From Streptomyces sp. NBC_00425 (lineage in GTDB: Bacteria > Actinomycetota > Actinomycetes > Streptomycetales > Streptomycetaceae): DNA of 64,000 nt. The position numbers and the translations under genes are program-made. The stretch spans positions 4,154,001 to 4,218,000 of the forward strand of contig NZ_CP107928.1 of assembly GCF_036030735.1 (NCBI RefSeq), read 5' to 3'. Positions 44,734 through 54,198 of this stretch are shown one piece after another. The notes below the pieces were generated by a model, which was not told where the DNA came from, made no database searches, and was given only the letters and a program-made list of their open reading frames with translations. How positions within the stretch are numbered: position 1 is the stretch's first letter; each line of letters begins with the position of its first letter.

Positions 44734-45132
44734 CTACCAGACGTAGGCGAGAACTTCTCCGCCTACGCCCTTCTTGCCGGCCTGCTTGTCGGTGAGGAGA
44801 CCGTGCGACGTGGAGATGATCGCCACGCCGAGGCCACCGAGCACCTTGGGCAGGGAGGTGGACTTCGCGTAAACCCGGAGACCGGGCTTGGAGATCCGCT
44901 TGATGCCCGCGATGGAGCGCTCACGGTTCGGGCCGAACTTGAGCTCGAGGGTGAGGTTCTTGCCGACCTCGGCGTCCTCGACCTTCCAGCCCGTGATGAA
45001 GCCCTCCTGCTGGAGGATCTCCGCGATGTGAGACTTGATCTTCGATGCCGGCATCGTCACGGAGTCGTGGTACGCCGAGTTCGCGTTCCGCAGACGCGTC
45101 AGCATGTCTGCGATCGGATCAGTCATGGTCAT
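44734..45132 (-). CDS. rpsH: 30S ribosomal protein S8
   Basis: A 132-aa protein that binds the 16S central domain and in E. coli represses the spc operon. It starts [20 protein letters not shown] (ATG 45132; a second ATG two codons on is possible) and ends with [21 protein letters not shown] 214-bp gap lies before it, after rpsZ. That gap begins with a short AT-rich hairpin (AAACCC with GGGTTT, 45330-45347) right at the rpsZ stop. Confidence 0.99.
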   Translation of the reverse strand: MTMTDPIADMLTRLRNANSAYHDSVTMPASKIKSHIAEILQQEGFITGWKVEDAEVGKNLTLELKFGPNRERSIAGIKRISKPGLRVYAKSTSLPKVLGGLGVAIISTSHGLLTDKQAGKKGVGGEVLAYVW

Positions 45133-45346
45133 GAATTGGCCTGTGGCCTCTCTCGCCGGGGTTTCCTGGTGCGCCATCCCTCTCCCCGATCCGGGACGGG
45201 ACGGGTGCGGCGCGGTGGACCTACGGCGTAGTAAGTCGTACGGGCGACCGTCAGGGCGCCCAACCCTCCCAGCCTAAGCCATGGAGGGGTGAGCGCCTGA
45301 CACGCCCATTGCTTACCGAGAGCCTCTGGAAACCCTAAAAGGGGTT

Positions 45347-45532
45347 TTACCAGGAGCTCTTGGTCACGCCCGGCAGCTCGCCACGGTGAGCCATCTCACG
45401 AAGGCACACACGGCAGAGGCCGAACTTGCGGTACACGGAGTGGGGACGGCCGCAACGCTGGCAGCGGTTGTACGCGCGCACAGCGAACTTGGGCTTACGA
45501 GCAGCCTTTGCGATCAGAGCCTTCTTCGCCAT
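45347..45532 (-). CDS. rpsZ: 30S ribosomal protein S14, zinc-binding type Z
   Basis: A 61-aa short S14. The two C-x-x-C pairs in [20 protein letters not shown] and CLRE form the zinc site, so this is the C+ form. The ATG at 45532 follows rplE by 5 bp. An open frame three codons longer (MSE) exists, but the family starts at MAKKALI. Confidence 0.98.
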   Translation of the reverse strand: MAKKALIAKAARKPKFAVRAYNRCQRCGRPHSVYRKFGLCRVCLREMAHRGELPGVTKSSW

Positions 45533-45537
45533 CTCGC

Positions 45538-46095
45538 TCACGCCTCCTTGAAGGGGAAGCCGAGGTGACGAAGGAGCGCACGGCCCTCAGCGTCGTTGGT
45601 CGCCGTGGTGACCACGGTGATGTCCATACCCCGGACACGGTCGATCTTGTCCTGGTCGATCTCGTGGAACATGACCTGCTCCGTGAGACCGAAGGTGTAG
45701 TTGCCACGGCCGTCGAACTGCTTGGGGGACAGACCGCGGAAGTCGCGGATGCGCGGGAGCGCCAGCGACAGGGTGCGGTCCAGGAACTCCCACATGCGGT
45801 CGCCACGAAGCGTGACGTGGGCACCGATCGGCTGACCCTCACGCAGCTTGAACTGCGCGATGGACTTGCGGGCCTTGGTGACGGCCGGCTTCTGACCGGT
45901 GATCGTGGTGAGGTCGCGGATGGCGCCCTCGATCAGCTTGGAGTCGCGGGCGGCGTCGCCCACACCCATGTTGACCACGATCTTGACGAGGCCGGGGATC
46001 TGCATGACGTTCTCGTACGAGAACTCCTCACGCAGCTTGCCCGCGATCTCCTCGCGGTACTTCGTCTTCAGACGCGGAGTGGTGGTGGTAGCCAT
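45538..46095 (-). CDS. rplE: 50S ribosomal protein L5
   Basis: A 185-aa 5S rRNA-binding protein. It has [20 protein letters not shown], the [18 protein letters not shown] segment and [20 protein letters not shown]. It overlaps the stop of rplX by one base. Full length. Confidence 0.99.
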   Translation of the reverse strand: MATTTTPRLKTKYREEIAGKLREEFSYENVMQIPGLVKIVVNMGVGDAARDSKLIEGAIRDLTTITGQKPAVTKARKSIAQFKLREGQPIGAHVTLRGDRMWEFLDRTLSLALPRIRDFRGLSPKQFDGRGNYTFGLTEQVMFHEIDQDKIDRVRGMDITVVTTATNDAEGRALLRHLGFPFKEA

Positions 46096-46418
46096 CAGAT
46101 GTCCTCACCCGTCCGCTTGGCAACGCGGATCTTGTTGCCCTCGTCGTCGAAGCGGTAACCGACGCGCGTGACGACCTTGTTGCCGTCCTTCTCCACGACC
46201 AGCTGAACGTTGGACACGTGGATCGGGGCCTCGGTGGTCACGATGCCGCCGGCCTGCGAGCCCTTGGCGGTCGGACCGGCCTTCGTGTGCTTCTTGACCC
46301 GGTTGACACCCTCGACCAGAACGCGGTCCTCACGGGGGAAGGCCGCGATGACCTTGCCCTGCTTGCCCTTGTCCTTACCGGTGATGACCTGGACCAGGTC
46401 GCCCTTCTTGATCTTCAT
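46095..46418 (-). CDS. rplX: 50S ribosomal protein L24
   Basis: A 107-aa assembly initiator. The KOW motif region [20 protein letters not shown] and [20 protein letters not shown] are clear. It is 2 bp downstream of rplN. Confidence 0.99.
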   Translation of the reverse strand: MKIKKGDLVQVITGKDKGKQGKVIAAFPREDRVLVEGVNRVKKHTKAGPTAKGSQAGGIVTTEAPIHVSNVQLVVEKDGNKVVTRVGYRFDDEGNKIRVAKRTGEDI

Positions 46419-46420
46419 GC

Positions 46421-46789
46421 TTACAGCACCTCCGGAGCCAGCGAGATGATCTTCATGAACTTCTTCTCGCGCAGCTCGCGCCCGACCGGGCCGAAGATGC
46501 GGGTGCCGCGAGGGTCGCCGTCGTTCTTCAGAATGACGGCGGCGTTCTCGTCGAAGCGGATGTACGAGCCGTCCGGACGGCGGCGCTCCTTGACGGTGCG
46601 AACGATGACCGCCTTGACGACGTCACCCTTCTTCACGTTGCCACCGGGGATCGCGTCCTTGACGGTGGCGACGATGACGTCACCGATGCCCGCGTAGCGG
46701 CGACCGGAGCCACCGAGCACACGGATGCAAAGGATTTCCTTCGCACCAGTGTTGTCGGCGACACGCAGTCGCGACTCCTGCTGGATCAC
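46421..46789 (-). CDS. rplN: 50S ribosomal protein L14
   Basis: A 122-aa protein at the subunit interface. [20 protein letters not shown] and the C-terminal [20 protein letters not shown] are normal. It is the first gene of the spc operon as defined in E. coli. A 120-bp gap with a strong hairpin separates it from rpsQ. Confidence 0.99.
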   Translation of the reverse strand: MIQQESRLRVADNTGAKEILCIRVLGGSGRRYAGIGDVIVATVKDAIPGGNVKKGDVVKAVIVRTVKERRRPDGSYIRFDENAAVILKNDGDPRGTRIFGPVGRELREKKFMKIISLAPEVL

Positions 46790-46818
46790 GTCTATCTCCT
46801 GTTTGTCTGCCGGTTCCC

Positions 46819-46854
46819 GGCAGGGGCCGCCTCGTCACGAGGTGAGCCCCTGCC
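46819..46854 (-). promoter_or_regulatory. long stem-loop at the S10-spc junction
   Basis: GGCAGGGGC pairs with GCCCCTGCC (9 bp) and encloses a second perfect stem, CCTCGT-C-ACGAGG, with a few unpaired bases between. It is 30 bases before rplN. It could cut the S10 and spc transcripts apart or be a protein-binding leader. Confidence 0.65.
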
Positions 46855-46909
46855 GAGCCTGGCGGAACTGTCCTGCGGGGCCCCTATGTGTGTTAGGGCC
46901 GCAGGAGAA

Positions 46910-47197
46910 TTACTTGGCCTTCTCGAGGATCTCGACGACGCGCCAGCGCTTCGTCGCGGACAGCGGCCGGGTCTCCGCGAGGAGGACACGGTCGCCGACG
47001 CCCGCGGCGTTCTGCTCGTCGTGAGCCTTGAGCTTGTTCGTACGGCGGATGACCTTGCCGTACAGCGCGTGCTTCACACGGTCCTCGACGGCGACGACGA
47101 CGGTCTTGTCCATCTTGTCGCTGACGACCAGACCCTCACGGGTCTTGCGGAAGCCACGGGCCTCGGTGTTCTGCTCAGTCACGTTGTTCTCGCTCAT
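46910..47197 (-). CDS. rpsQ: 30S ribosomal protein S17
   Basis: A 95-aa OB-fold primary 16S binder, with a ~15-residue N-terminal extension ([15 protein letters not shown]) and the core [20 protein letters not shown]. It overlaps rpmC by one base and is the last gene before the stem-loop. Confidence 0.98.
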   Translation of the reverse strand: MSENNVTEQNTEARGFRKTREGLVVSDKMDKTVVVAVEDRVKHALYGKVIRRTNKLKAHDEQNAAGVGDRVLLAETRPLSATKRWRVVEILEKAK

Positions 47198-47421
47198 CAG
47201 GCGCTCTCCACCGTCTCGATGCCCAGCTCGCGCTCACGCATCAGGGTGTAGATCCGCGCGATGTCCTTACGGACGGCCTTGAGCCGGCCGTGGTTCTCGA
47301 GCTGACCCGTCGCCGCCTGGAAGCGGAGGTTGAACAGCTCTTCCTTGGCTTCGCGGAGCTTCGCCAGAAGCTCCTCGTCACCCAGTTCGCGCAGCTCGGA
47401 CGCCTTGGTACCGGCCGACAT
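47197..47421 (-). CDS. rpmC: 50S ribosomal protein L29
   Basis: A 74-aa helical protein near the tunnel exit: [20 protein letters not shown], then [20 protein letters not shown] used the ATG at 47421 (TGATG with rplP). A GTG just before it would add one residue. Confidence 0.97.
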   Translation of the reverse strand: MSAGTKASELRELGDEELLAKLREAKEELFNLRFQAATGQLENHGRLKAVRKDIARIYTLMRERELGIETVESA

Positions 47422-47840
47422 CACGCTTCACCTGCCTCGCGCTTGACGATCCGGCACTTCATCGGCAGCTTGTGGGCTGCGCGAGTGAGGGCCTCACGGG
47501 CGATCTTCTCGTTGGGGTAGGACAGCTCGAACATGACCCGTCCCGGGTGCACGTTCGCGATCCACCACTCGGGAGAACCCTTACCGGAACCCATGCGGGT
47601 CTCGGCAGGCTTCTTCGTGAGCGGGCGGTCCGGGTAGATGTTGATCCAGACCTTGCCGCCACGCTTGATGTGGCGGGTCATCGCGATACGGGCCGCCTCG
47701 ATCTGGCGGTTGGTCACGTACGCCGGCGTGAGGGCCTGAATGCCGTACTCGCCGAACGAGACCGTCGTACCGCCCTTGGCCTGACCACGGCGCTTCGGGT
47801 GGTGCTGCTTGCGGTGCTTGACCCTACGGGGGATCAGCAT
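47421..47840 (-). CDS. rplP: 50S ribosomal protein L16
   Basis: A 139-aa protein lining the A site. [40 protein letters not shown] and [19 protein letters not shown] are present. It starts 5 bp after the rpsC stop and shares one base with rpmC. Confidence 0.99.
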   Translation of the reverse strand: MLIPRRVKHRKQHHPKRRGQAKGGTTVSFGEYGIQALTPAYVTNRQIEAARIAMTRHIKRGGKVWINIYPDRPLTKKPAETRMGSGKGSPEWWIANVHPGRVMFELSYPNEKIAREALTRAAHKLPMKCRIVKREAGEA

Positions 47841-47845
47841 GTCGG

Positions 47846-48682
47846 TCAGGCCTCCGTTCCGGTGCTCTCAGCCGGAGCGGCAGCCGCCGGAGCCTCGGCC
47901 TTGGGGGCCTCGGCAGCGGGAGCCTGCTGCGGCTTACGACCGCGACCGCCACGCTCGCCACCACGGCCACCACGGGCCGGGCGGTCGGCGCCGCCGCCAC
48001 CACGGGCCGGGCGGTTGCCGGCGCGGGCTGCGGCGTTCTCGGCGCGGACCTCGGCGATGTTCTTGACGTCGCCCTTGTAGATCCAGACCTTCACACCGAT
48101 GCGGCCGAAGGTCGTCTTGGCCTCGAAGAAGCCGTAGTCCACGTTCGCGCGGAGCGTGTGCAGGGGCACGCGGCCCTCGCGGTAGAACTCCGAGCGGGAC
48201 ATCTCGGCGCCGCCGAGGCGGCCACCGCACTGGATCTTGATGCCCTTGGCGCCGGCCTTCATGGCGGACTGCATGCTCTTACGCATGGCCCGACGGAAGG
48301 AGACGCGGGAGGAGAGCTGCTCGGCGACGGCCTGGGCCACCAGCTGAGCGTCGACCTCGGGGTTCTTCACCTCGAGGATGTTCAGCTGGACCTGCTTCTT
48401 GGTCAGCTTCTCCAGGTCGCCGCGGATACGGTCGGCCTCGGCGCCGCGGCGGCCGATGACGATGCCCGGACGCGCGGTGTGGATGTCGACGCGAACGCGG
48501 TCACGGGTGCGCTCGATCTCCACCTTCGAGATGCCGGCGCGCTCCATGCCGGACGTCATCATCCGACGGATGGCGACGTCCTCGCCGACGTACTCCTTGT
48601 ACGACTTGTCGGCGTACCAACGGGACTTGAAGTCCGTGGTGATGCCGAGCCGGAACCCATGCGGGTTAACCTTCTGGCCCAT
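47846..48682 (-). CDS. rpsC: 30S ribosomal protein S3 with basic tail
   Basis: A 278-aa protein of the mRNA entry site. [20 protein letters not shown], the KH motif [19 protein letters not shown] and the [20 protein letters not shown] loop are intact. The C-terminal ~60 residues are an Arg/Gly-rich and then Ala/Pro/Glu-rich disordered tail ([20 protein letters not shown]), longer than in E. coli. It shares one base with rplV. Confidence 0.98.
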   Translation of the reverse strand: MGQKVNPHGFRLGITTDFKSRWYADKSYKEYVGEDVAIRRMMTSGMERAGISKVEIERTRDRVRVDIHTARPGIVIGRRGAEADRIRGDLEKLTKKQVQLNILEVKNPEVDAQLVAQAVAEQLSSRVSFRRAMRKSMQSAMKAGAKGIKIQCGGRLGGAEMSRSEFYREGRVPLHTLRANVDYGFFEAKTTFGRIGVKVWIYKGDVKNIAEVRAENAAARAGNRPARGGGGADRPARGGRGGERGGRGRKPQQAPAAEAPKAEAPAAAAPAESTGTEA

Positions 48683-49029
48683 TACCGGGTCCCTTCCTTG
48701 CTGCTGACGACCACGGTGATGTGGCTGGTCCGCTTGCGGATCCGGTAGGCGCGGCCCTGGGCACGCGGACGGAACCGCTTCAGGGTCGGGCCCTCGTCGA
48801 CGTATGCCTCGGAGATGAAGAGGCTGTCGGCGTCAGTGTGGTCGTAGTTGTGCGCGGCGTTGGCGATGGCGCTGTCCAGCACCTTGCCGACCGGCACGCT
48901 CGCGGCCTGCGGGGCGAAACGCAGGACCGCCTGAGCCTCCGTGGCGTCCATGCCACGGATAAGGTCCACCACCCGGCGGGCCTTCATGGGCGTGACGCGG
49001 ATGTACCGCGCCTGGGCCCTGGCTTCCAT
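48682..49029 (-). CDS. rplV: 50S ribosomal protein L22
   Basis: A 115-aa protein whose hairpin lines the exit tunnel. The ATG at 49029 ([20 protein letters not shown]) has GGAAGG upstream, preferred to the longer open frame at 49059. The hairpin segment [20 protein letters not shown] is normal. Confidence 0.98.
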   Translation of the reverse strand: MEARAQARYIRVTPMKARRVVDLIRGMDATEAQAVLRFAPQAASVPVGKVLDSAIANAAHNYDHTDADSLFISEAYVDEGPTLKRFRPRAQGRAYRIRKRTSHITVVVSSKEGTR

Positions 49030-49071
49030 GGTTGTCCTTCCAGTGTCTGTCATGGTCATTCCACCCCGCTG

Positions 49072-49353
49072 TTAGCGGCGCTTCGACTTCCGGTCGTCCT
49101 TGACGTGACCCCGGAAGGTGCGCGTCGGCGAGAACTCGCCGAGCTTGTGGCCGACCATCGACTCGGTGACAAACACCGGAATGTGGGTCTTGCCGTTGTG
49201 CACCGCGATCGTGTGACCCAGCATGCTGGGGATGATCATCGAGCGACGGGACCAGGTCTTGATGACGTTCTTGGAACCGGCTTCGTTCTGGGCGTCCACC
49301 TTCTTCACGAGGTGTCCGTCGACGAAGGGCCCCTTCTTGAGACTGCGCGGCAT
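49072..49353 (-). CDS. rpsS: 30S ribosomal protein S19
   Basis: A 93-aa head protein. [20 protein letters not shown], the [20 protein letters not shown] segment and [20 protein letters not shown] are all there. It begins 12 bp after rplB and ends 42 bp before rplV. Confidence 0.99.
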   Translation of the reverse strand: MPRSLKKGPFVDGHLVKKVDAQNEAGSKNVIKTWSRRSMIIPSMLGHTIAVHNGKTHIPVFVTESMVGHKLGEFSPTRTFRGHVKDDRKSKRR

Positions 49354-49365
49354 CTAAACCCGCTC

Positions 49366-50202
49366 CTAGCGCTTCTTGTTCGTCTTGCGGCGGCGGACGA
49401 TGTACTTGTTCGAAGCCTTCTTCGGCGAACGAGTACGACCCTCCTTCTGACCCCAGGGGCTGACCGGGTGGCGACCACCGGAGGTCTTGCCCTCACCACC
49501 ACCGTGGGGGTGGTCAACCGGGTTCATCGCCACACCGCGAACGGTCGGGCGGACGCCCAGCCAGCGCTTACGGCCGGCCTTGCCCCAGTTGATGTTGCTC
49601 TGCTCGGCGTTGCCGACCTCGCCGACCGTGGCGCGGCAGCGCTGGTCGACCAGGCGGATCTCACCGGACGGCATGCGGAGGTGGGCCATGGTGCCCTCCT
49701 TCGCGAGCAGCTGCACGGAGGCGCCGGCGGAGCGGGCGAACTTGGCGCCGCCACCCGGACGGATCTCGATCGCGTGGATCGTGGTACCGACCGGGATGTT
49801 GCGGATCGCCAGGTTGTTGCCCGGCTTGATGTCGGCCCCGGGACCGTTCTCGACGCGGTCACCCTGCTGCAGGTTGCGCGGGGCGAGGATGTAGCGCTTC
49901 TCGCCGTCGGCGTAGTGCAGCAGCGCGATGCGCGCGGTGCGGTTGGGGTCGTACTCGATGTGCGCGACCTTCGCCGGCACGCCGTCCTTGTCGTGACGAC
50001 GGAAGTCGATCACTCGGTAGGCGCGCTTGTGTCCGCCACCCTGGTGGCGAACGGTCACACGACCGGCGTTGTTACGGCCGCCCTTGCTGTGCAGCGGGCG
50101 GACCAGCGACTTCTCCGGCGTGGACCGCGTGACCTCGACGAAGTCGGCGACGCTGGAGCCACGACGGCCCGGCGTAGTCGGCTTGTACTTGCGGATTCCC
50201 AT
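49366..50202 (-). CDS. rplB: 50S ribosomal protein L2
   Basis: A 278-aa protein essential for subunit joining and peptidyl transfer. [20 protein letters not shown], the [21 protein letters not shown] strand and the [20 protein letters not shown] loop with the conserved His are intact. It starts 40 bp after rplW. Confidence 0.99.
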   Translation of the reverse strand: MGIRKYKPTTPGRRGSSVADFVEVTRSTPEKSLVRPLHSKGGRNNAGRVTVRHQGGGHKRAYRVIDFRRHDKDGVPAKVAHIEYDPNRTARIALLHYADGEKRYILAPRNLQQGDRVENGPGADIKPGNNLAIRNIPVGTTIHAIEIRPGGGAKFARSAGASVQLLAKEGTMAHLRMPSGEIRLVDQRCRATVGEVGNAEQSNINWGKAGRKRWLGVRPTVRGVAMNPVDHPHGGGEGKTSGGRHPVSPWGQKEGRTRSPKKASNKYIVRRRKTNKKR

Positions 50203-50242
50203 TATTCAGTCCTCGTCCGATATCGGACGATCCGGACCGCCC

Positions 50243-50662
50243 TCAGGCGGTCGGACCGCCGAAGATGTCGATACGGTCGCCCTCAGCAAGGGTCACGATC
50301 GCGCGCTTCGTGCCGGCGCGCTGACCGAAACCGGTCTTGGTGCGCTTGCGCTTGCCGATGCGGTTGATCGTGTTGACCCCGGTGACCTTGACCGAGAAGA
50401 CCGCCTGGACGGCCTGCTTGATCTGGGTCTTGTTGGCGTTCGGGTCGACGATGAACGTGTACTTGTTCTCGTCGAGGAGCGCGTAGCTCTTCTCCGACAC
50501 GACCGGCTTCAGCAGCACGTCACGGGGGTCCGTGTACGCCTTGCTGGGCGCGGTGACGACGGTGTTCTTGCCCTCGGCCTCGTGGCGCTTCGCCTTGGCG
50601 ACGCGCGCGGCCTTGGCGGCCTTGGCCGCCTTGGAGGCGATGCTCGGGTGACGCGTAGCCAT
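50243..50662 (-). CDS. rplW: 50S ribosomal protein L23 with Lys/Ala N-terminal extension
   Basis: A 139-aa tunnel-exit protein. The core ([20 protein letters not shown]) is preceded by ~45 residues of Ala/Lys-rich helix ([20 protein letters not shown]), an actinobacterial feature. It shares one base with rplD. Confidence 0.98.
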   Translation of the reverse strand: MATRHPSIASKAAKAAKAARVAKAKRHEAEGKNTVVTAPSKAYTDPRDVLLKPVVSEKSYALLDENKYTFIVDPNANKTQIKQAVQAVFSVKVTGVNTINRIGKRKRTKTGFGQRAGTKRAIVTLAEGDRIDIFGGPTA

Positions 50663-51321
50663 CAGGCGTCACTCCCTTCGGTGTCGTTGGCCTTGTTCGG
50701 GCCGGACACGAAGGACTCAAGAGCGGCCTGGGTGAAGACCACGTCGTCCGAGACGATCACGTCGTACGTGTTCAGCTGGCCCGGCTCCAGGATGTGCACC
50801 TGGGGCAGGTTGCGGGCGGACAGCCACGCGGCCTCGTCGGCGCGGTCGACGACCAGGAGCAGGTTCTTGCGCTCCGAGATCTTGCCGAACAGCGTGCGAG
50901 CGGCCTTCGTGGAAGGAGCCTCGCCCTCGATCACGCCGGTGACGACGTGAATGCGGTTGTGGCGGGCCCGGTCGGTGAGGGCGTGACGCAGAGCGGCAGC
51001 CTTCATCTTCTTCGGGGTCCGCTGCGAGTAGTCACGCGGCTGCGGGCCGTGGACGACGCCACCGCCGGCGAACTGCGGCGCGCGGGTCGAGCCCTGGCGC
51101 GCACGGCCGGTGCCCTTCTGACGGTAAGGCTTCTTACCGCCACCGCGAACCTCGCCGCGGGTCTTGGTCTTGTGCGTGCCCTGACGGGCAGCCGCGTTCT
51201 GCGCGACGACGACCTGGTGGATCAGCGGGATGCTGACCTTCTCCACGCCGAAGATCTCCGCGGGGAGCTCGACGCTACCGGTCTTCTCGCCTGCAGGCGA
51301 AAGGATGTCAACAGTGCTCAT
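50662..51321 (-). CDS. rplD: 50S ribosomal protein L4
   Basis: A 219-aa protein that lines the tunnel and in E. coli represses the S10 operon. The extended loop [40 protein letters not shown] and [20 protein letters not shown] are visible. It begins 8 bp after rplC. Whether it regulates this operon is unknown. Confidence 0.99.
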   Translation of the reverse strand: MSTVDILSPAGEKTGSVELPAEIFGVEKVSIPLIHQVVVAQNAAARQGTHKTKTRGEVRGGGKKPYRQKGTGRARQGSTRAPQFAGGGVVHGPQPRDYSQRTPKKMKAAALRHALTDRARHNRIHVVTGVIEGEAPSTKAARTLFGKISERKNLLLVVDRADEAAWLSARNLPQVHILEPGQLNTYDVIVSDDVVFTQAALESFVSGPNKANDTEGSDA

Positions 51322-51329
51322 CGGTTACC

Positions 51330-51974
51330 TCAGGCCCCCTTGGCCGCGGTGCGGACCAGGACGAGGCCGCCGTTCGGACCGGGGACGGCGCCCTTGATGA
51401 GCAGCAGACCCTTCTCCGCGTCAACGGCGTGGACGGTCAGGTTCTGGGTGGTGACACGCTCGTTGCCCATGCGACCCGCCATGCGGAGGCCCTTGAACAC
51501 GCGGCCCGGGGTGGCGCAGCCACCGATGGAACCGGGCGAGCGGTGCTTGCGCTGGGTGCCGTGACCGGCGCCGAGGCCCTTGAAGTTGTGACGCTTCATG
51601 ACACCGGCGAAGCCCTTGCCCTTGCTCTTGCCGGTCACGTCGACCTTCACGCCGGCCTCGAACACCTCAGCGGTGATCTCCTGGCCCAGCGTGTACTCGG
51701 AGGCGTCCGCGGTGCGGATCTCGACGAGGTGGCGACGGGGAGTGACGTCGGCCTTGGCGAAGTGGCCCTTGAGGGGCTTGTTCACCTTGCGCGGGTCGAT
51801 CTCGCCGAAGGCGATCTGGACGGACTCGTAGCCGTCGCTGTCGTTCGTACGGACCTGGGTCACGACGTTGGGGCTGGCCTTGACGACGGTGACCGGAACA
51901 ACGCGGTTGTTCTCGTCCCACACCTGCGTCATGCCGAGCTTCTCGCCCAGGATGCCCTTGATCTGCTTGGTCAT
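51330..51974 (-). CDS. rplC: 50S ribosomal protein L3
   Basis: A 214-aa early-assembly protein. [20 protein letters not shown] starts it, and [20 protein letters not shown] with [21 protein letters not shown] is the loop near the peptidyl transferase centre. It starts 17 bp after rpsJ. Confidence 0.99.
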   Translation of the reverse strand: MTKQIKGILGEKLGMTQVWDENNRVVPVTVVKASPNVVTQVRTNDSDGYESVQIAFGEIDPRKVNKPLKGHFAKADVTPRRHLVEIRTADASEYTLGQEITAEVFEAGVKVDVTGKSKGKGFAGVMKRHNFKGLGAGHGTQRKHRSPGSIGGCATPGRVFKGLRMAGRMGNERVTTQNLTVHAVDAEKGLLLIKGAVPGPNGGLVLVRTAAKGA

Positions 51975-51991
51975 ATCTCAGATCACCGGCC

Positions 51992-52300
51992 TCAGAGCTT
52001 GATCTCGATGTCGACACCGGCCGGGAGGTCGAGTCGCATCAGAGAGTCAACGGTCTTGGGGGTCGGGTCGAGGATGTCGATCAGGCGCTTGTGCGTGCGC
52101 ATCTCGAAGTGCTCGCGCGAGTCCTTGTACTTGTGCGGCGACTTGATGACGCAGTACACGTTCTTCTCAGTGGGCAGCGGCACCGGGCCCGCGACCGACG
52201 CACCAGTGCGGGTCACCGTCTCGACGATCTTCTTCGCCGAGGAGTCGATGACCTCGTGGTCGTAGGCCTTGAGCCGGATGCGGATCTTCTGTCCCGCCAT
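51992..52300 (-). CDS. rpsJ: 30S ribosomal protein S10
   Basis: A 102-aa protein, first gene of the S10 operon and also the NusE transcription factor. [20 protein letters not shown], then [20 protein letters not shown]. The sequence just before the ATG (GGACTACTGAGTAGCC) contains the small palindrome CTACT-G-AGTAG, and there is a ~380-base leader before it. Confidence 0.99.
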   Translation of the reverse strand: MAGQKIRIRLKAYDHEVIDSSAKKIVETVTRTGASVAGPVPLPTEKNVYCVIKSPHKYKDSREHFEMRTHKRLIDILDPTPKTVDSLMRLDLPAGVDIEIKL

Positions 52301-52683
52301 GGCTACTCAGTAGTCCTGTCTCTTTGTCCGCTCCGGAACCCGATGTTCCATTTCACCTTCTCCTCCGACCCACGCGGTCGGGCGTGTCGCTCTCCCGCTG
52401 ACACAGATGTCCCTTGTTCGAACATCCCTGCGGAATGCACACGGCCCTACCGGAACCGCAAGCCGGGGGCTGAAGGCCCACCGGGCGCCTGGCCGGTGCC
52501 GCACTGCACTTCCCGAAAGATTCCCGTACGTCCGCCCCAGCGCTGCCATCAGGCAGTTAGGGCGACGAGTACTGTGGGACTCGCTTCCGGTCCTCCCGGC
52601 GGGAGGCGCACAGCATCAACACTCGACCGAGCAACTCCGACAGTCTGCCATATGGGGCACGCCCTCCGCCAATCGGGCCGGAG
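52301..52683 (-). promoter_or_regulatory. long 5' leader of the S10 operon
   Basis: About 380 bases without a gene lie between the candidate S10 promoter and rpsJ. On the minus strand the leader holds a hairpin CCGACC-GCGT-GGTCGG-like stem near 52370 and a perfect 10-bp palindrome TGTTCGAACA (52415-52424). It may carry attenuation or L4-type control. No peptide with a ribosome site is evident. Confidence 0.5.
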
Positions 52684-52711
52684 ACAATACCCCGGACGTG
52701 ACGCAGGTCAA
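52684..52711 (-). promoter_or_regulatory. candidate S10 operon promoter
   Basis: TTGACC (52711-52706), 16 bases, TATTGT (52689-52684) on the minus strand. It is the best vegetative match in the divergent gap and lies ~75 bases from the leaderless start of the plus-strand gene. Confidence 0.6.
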
Positions 52712-52785
52712 ACGCAGGGTGTGGAGAGTGTGTGCGAGCTGGGTGCCCGCGCGCCCCCGCACGACGTCCGGTGACAGGTCCTCGC

Positions 52786-52791
52786 CATAAT
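52786..52791 (+). promoter_or_regulatory. -10 element for the leaderless toxin-cassette transcript
   Basis: CATAAT ends 7 bases before the ATG of the SseB-like gene, which has no ribosome site. The distance fits transcription starting at the start codon. No clear -35 is present. Confidence 0.55.
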
Positions 52792-52798
52792 CGTCGGC

Positions 52799-53449
52799 AT
52801 GTCTGAGTACGGGGGCAAGGCGAGCGGACCGCCCGGGAACAGGGTTCCCCGGTCGCGTCTCGAGGACTACGCGGAGATGACGGCCCCGCCACGGGAGCCG
52901 TCCGAGGTGCGGGCGGCGCCGCCCGCACCGGAGCCGCAAGCCGCACCGGAATCAAAGGCCGCACCGGAACCAGTGCTGGTACGGGAACCTGTGCCCGCAC
53001 CCGAACCGGTGGCCGTACCGGAACCGGTGGCCGCGCCCGCGCCGGCCGCGGACGACCCGGAGGCCGAGGCCCGGCGGCGGTGGTTCGCCGATCTTCTGGA
53101 GGAGTTCCGGCAGACGGCGGTACTGGTCCCGCTGGGCGACGGACCCGGCCCCGACGGCGAGCGGGGCCTGCTCACCGCCGACCTGGGCGGCGTCCGGTTC
53201 ATCCTGGCGTTCTCCGACGGACAGGCGCTGTCCCGGTACGCGCTGGCCCGGGGCGAGTACCACCGCGAGTGGGCCTACCAGACGATCCTCGGCGCACGGC
53301 TGCTGGACGTGGCCGTGCCCGCGGCGGGCGTGCCCTGCGGGGTGGCGCTGGACTGCGCGGACGGCCCGGACGGCGTGGTGTTCCCGCCGGTGAGGGGCGT
53401 CGTGCCGGACGAGGTGGCCGTGGATCGTGAGCAGGGGGGCGCCTGGTGA
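52799..53449 (+). CDS. SseB-like domain protein, first gene of a toxin cassette
   Basis: A 216-aa protein. Its first ~90 residues are a disordered Pro/Ala/Glu region with repeated EP/VPEP units (PEPVAVPEPVAAPAPAA). A ~110-residue globular domain follows (RRWFADLLEEFRQTAVLVPL, GGVRFILAFSDGQALSRYAL), which resembles the SseB N-terminal fold often found near actinobacterial secreted toxins. It could be a chaperone or adaptor for secretion. It overlaps the next start (GTGA) and heads the five-gene plus-strand run. No signal peptide. Probably a leaderless mRNA. Confidence 0.7.
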   Translation: MSEYGGKASGPPGNRVPRSRLEDYAEMTAPPREPSEVRAAPPAPEPQAAPESKAAPEPVLVREPVPAPEPVAVPEPVAAPAPAADDPEAEARRRWFADLLEEFRQTAVLVPLGDGPGPDGERGLLTADLGGVRFILAFSDGQALSRYALARGEYHREWAYQTILGARLLDVAVPAAGVPCGVALDCADGPDGVVFPPVRGVVPDEVAVDREQGGAW

Positions 53450-54198
53450 GCGGCGACGGGGAGCAGTTGGTCGGCGGCGGTGTGCCCGCGAACGGCGCCT
53501 GGGTGCCCGTGAACGGCGGCGGCGCGCCGCTGAGCGGGAGCGGGGAGCCGGACCTCAAGGCCGTCGGCCTGGATCTGATCGCCAAGGGGCTGACGGAGGC
53601 GCTGGGCGAACTCAAGGAGCTCGGCATGGTCGGCATGGCCGGCGCCGGGCGCGGCTTCGGGGACCTGTCCCTGTCGGGGCTGGAGCTGGGCCACGAGGGG
53701 CTGACCGACACGTTCGGCTCGTTCTGCGAGCGCTGGGAGTGGGGGGTGCGCTCCCTGATCAACGAGGGCAACGGTTTCGCCGTCAAGACCGGGCTCGCGG
53801 CCGGCACCCTCCACGAGACCGAGGAATACGTCGGGGGCACGTTCAAGGTGGTCACCAACTCCCTCATCGGCAATCCGTACGCCTCCGAGGACGAGGTCAC
53901 CCGGATGGGCTGGGGCGACATCGCCACCTCCGGCGTCTTCAGCGGGGAGGTCGACTACAGCCAGGAGTCCTTCGACCGGGCGGGCGAGAACATCAAGCAG
54001 GGCTGGAAGGACGCCGGCCGCGATGTGATGACGTCGAAGACCGTCGGGCCTCTCGGGCTCAACCCCGAGAACCTGCACGATACGTTCGGGGTCTCGGACG
54101 CCGAGTACGACAAGATGCTGGACGACACCTTCGGCCCGTCTCCCGAGGCACGCGCGCAGGCGGCCCAGGCCGCGCAGCAACAGGGCGGGGCGGGCTGA
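53446..54198 (+). CDS. helical protein of the toxin cassette, possible secretion partner
   Basis: A 250-aa protein with a Gly/Asn-rich start, then a helical region (LKAVGLDLIAKGLTEALGEL) and a middle with WEWGVRSLINEGNGFAVKTG, which resembles the WxG-type helical pairs of type VII secretion. The C-terminus is Ala/Gln-rich (ARAQAAQAAQQQGGAG). It shares bases with both neighbours (GTGA before, TGATG after), so it is translated together with the toxin. A role as a partner or carrier of the toxin is inference. No enzyme motif is seen. Confidence 0.6.
   Translation: MSGDGEQLVGGGVPANGAWVPVNGGGAPLSGSGEPDLKAVGLDLIAKGLTEALGELKELGMVGMAGAGRGFGDLSLSGLELGHEGLTDTFGSFCERWEWGVRSLINEGNGFAVKTGLAAGTLHETEEYVGGTFKVVTNSLIGNPYASEDEVTRMGWGDIATSGVFSGEVDYSQESFDRAGENIKQGWKDAGRDVMTSKTVGPLGLNPENLHDTFGVSDAEYDKMLDDTFGPSPEARAQAAQAAQQQGGAG

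Noticed and set aside
52415..52424. LexA (SOS) box at TGTTCGAACA
   Set aside because: The actinobacterial SOS box needs TCGAAC and GTTCGA separated by four bases; here the order and spacing differ.
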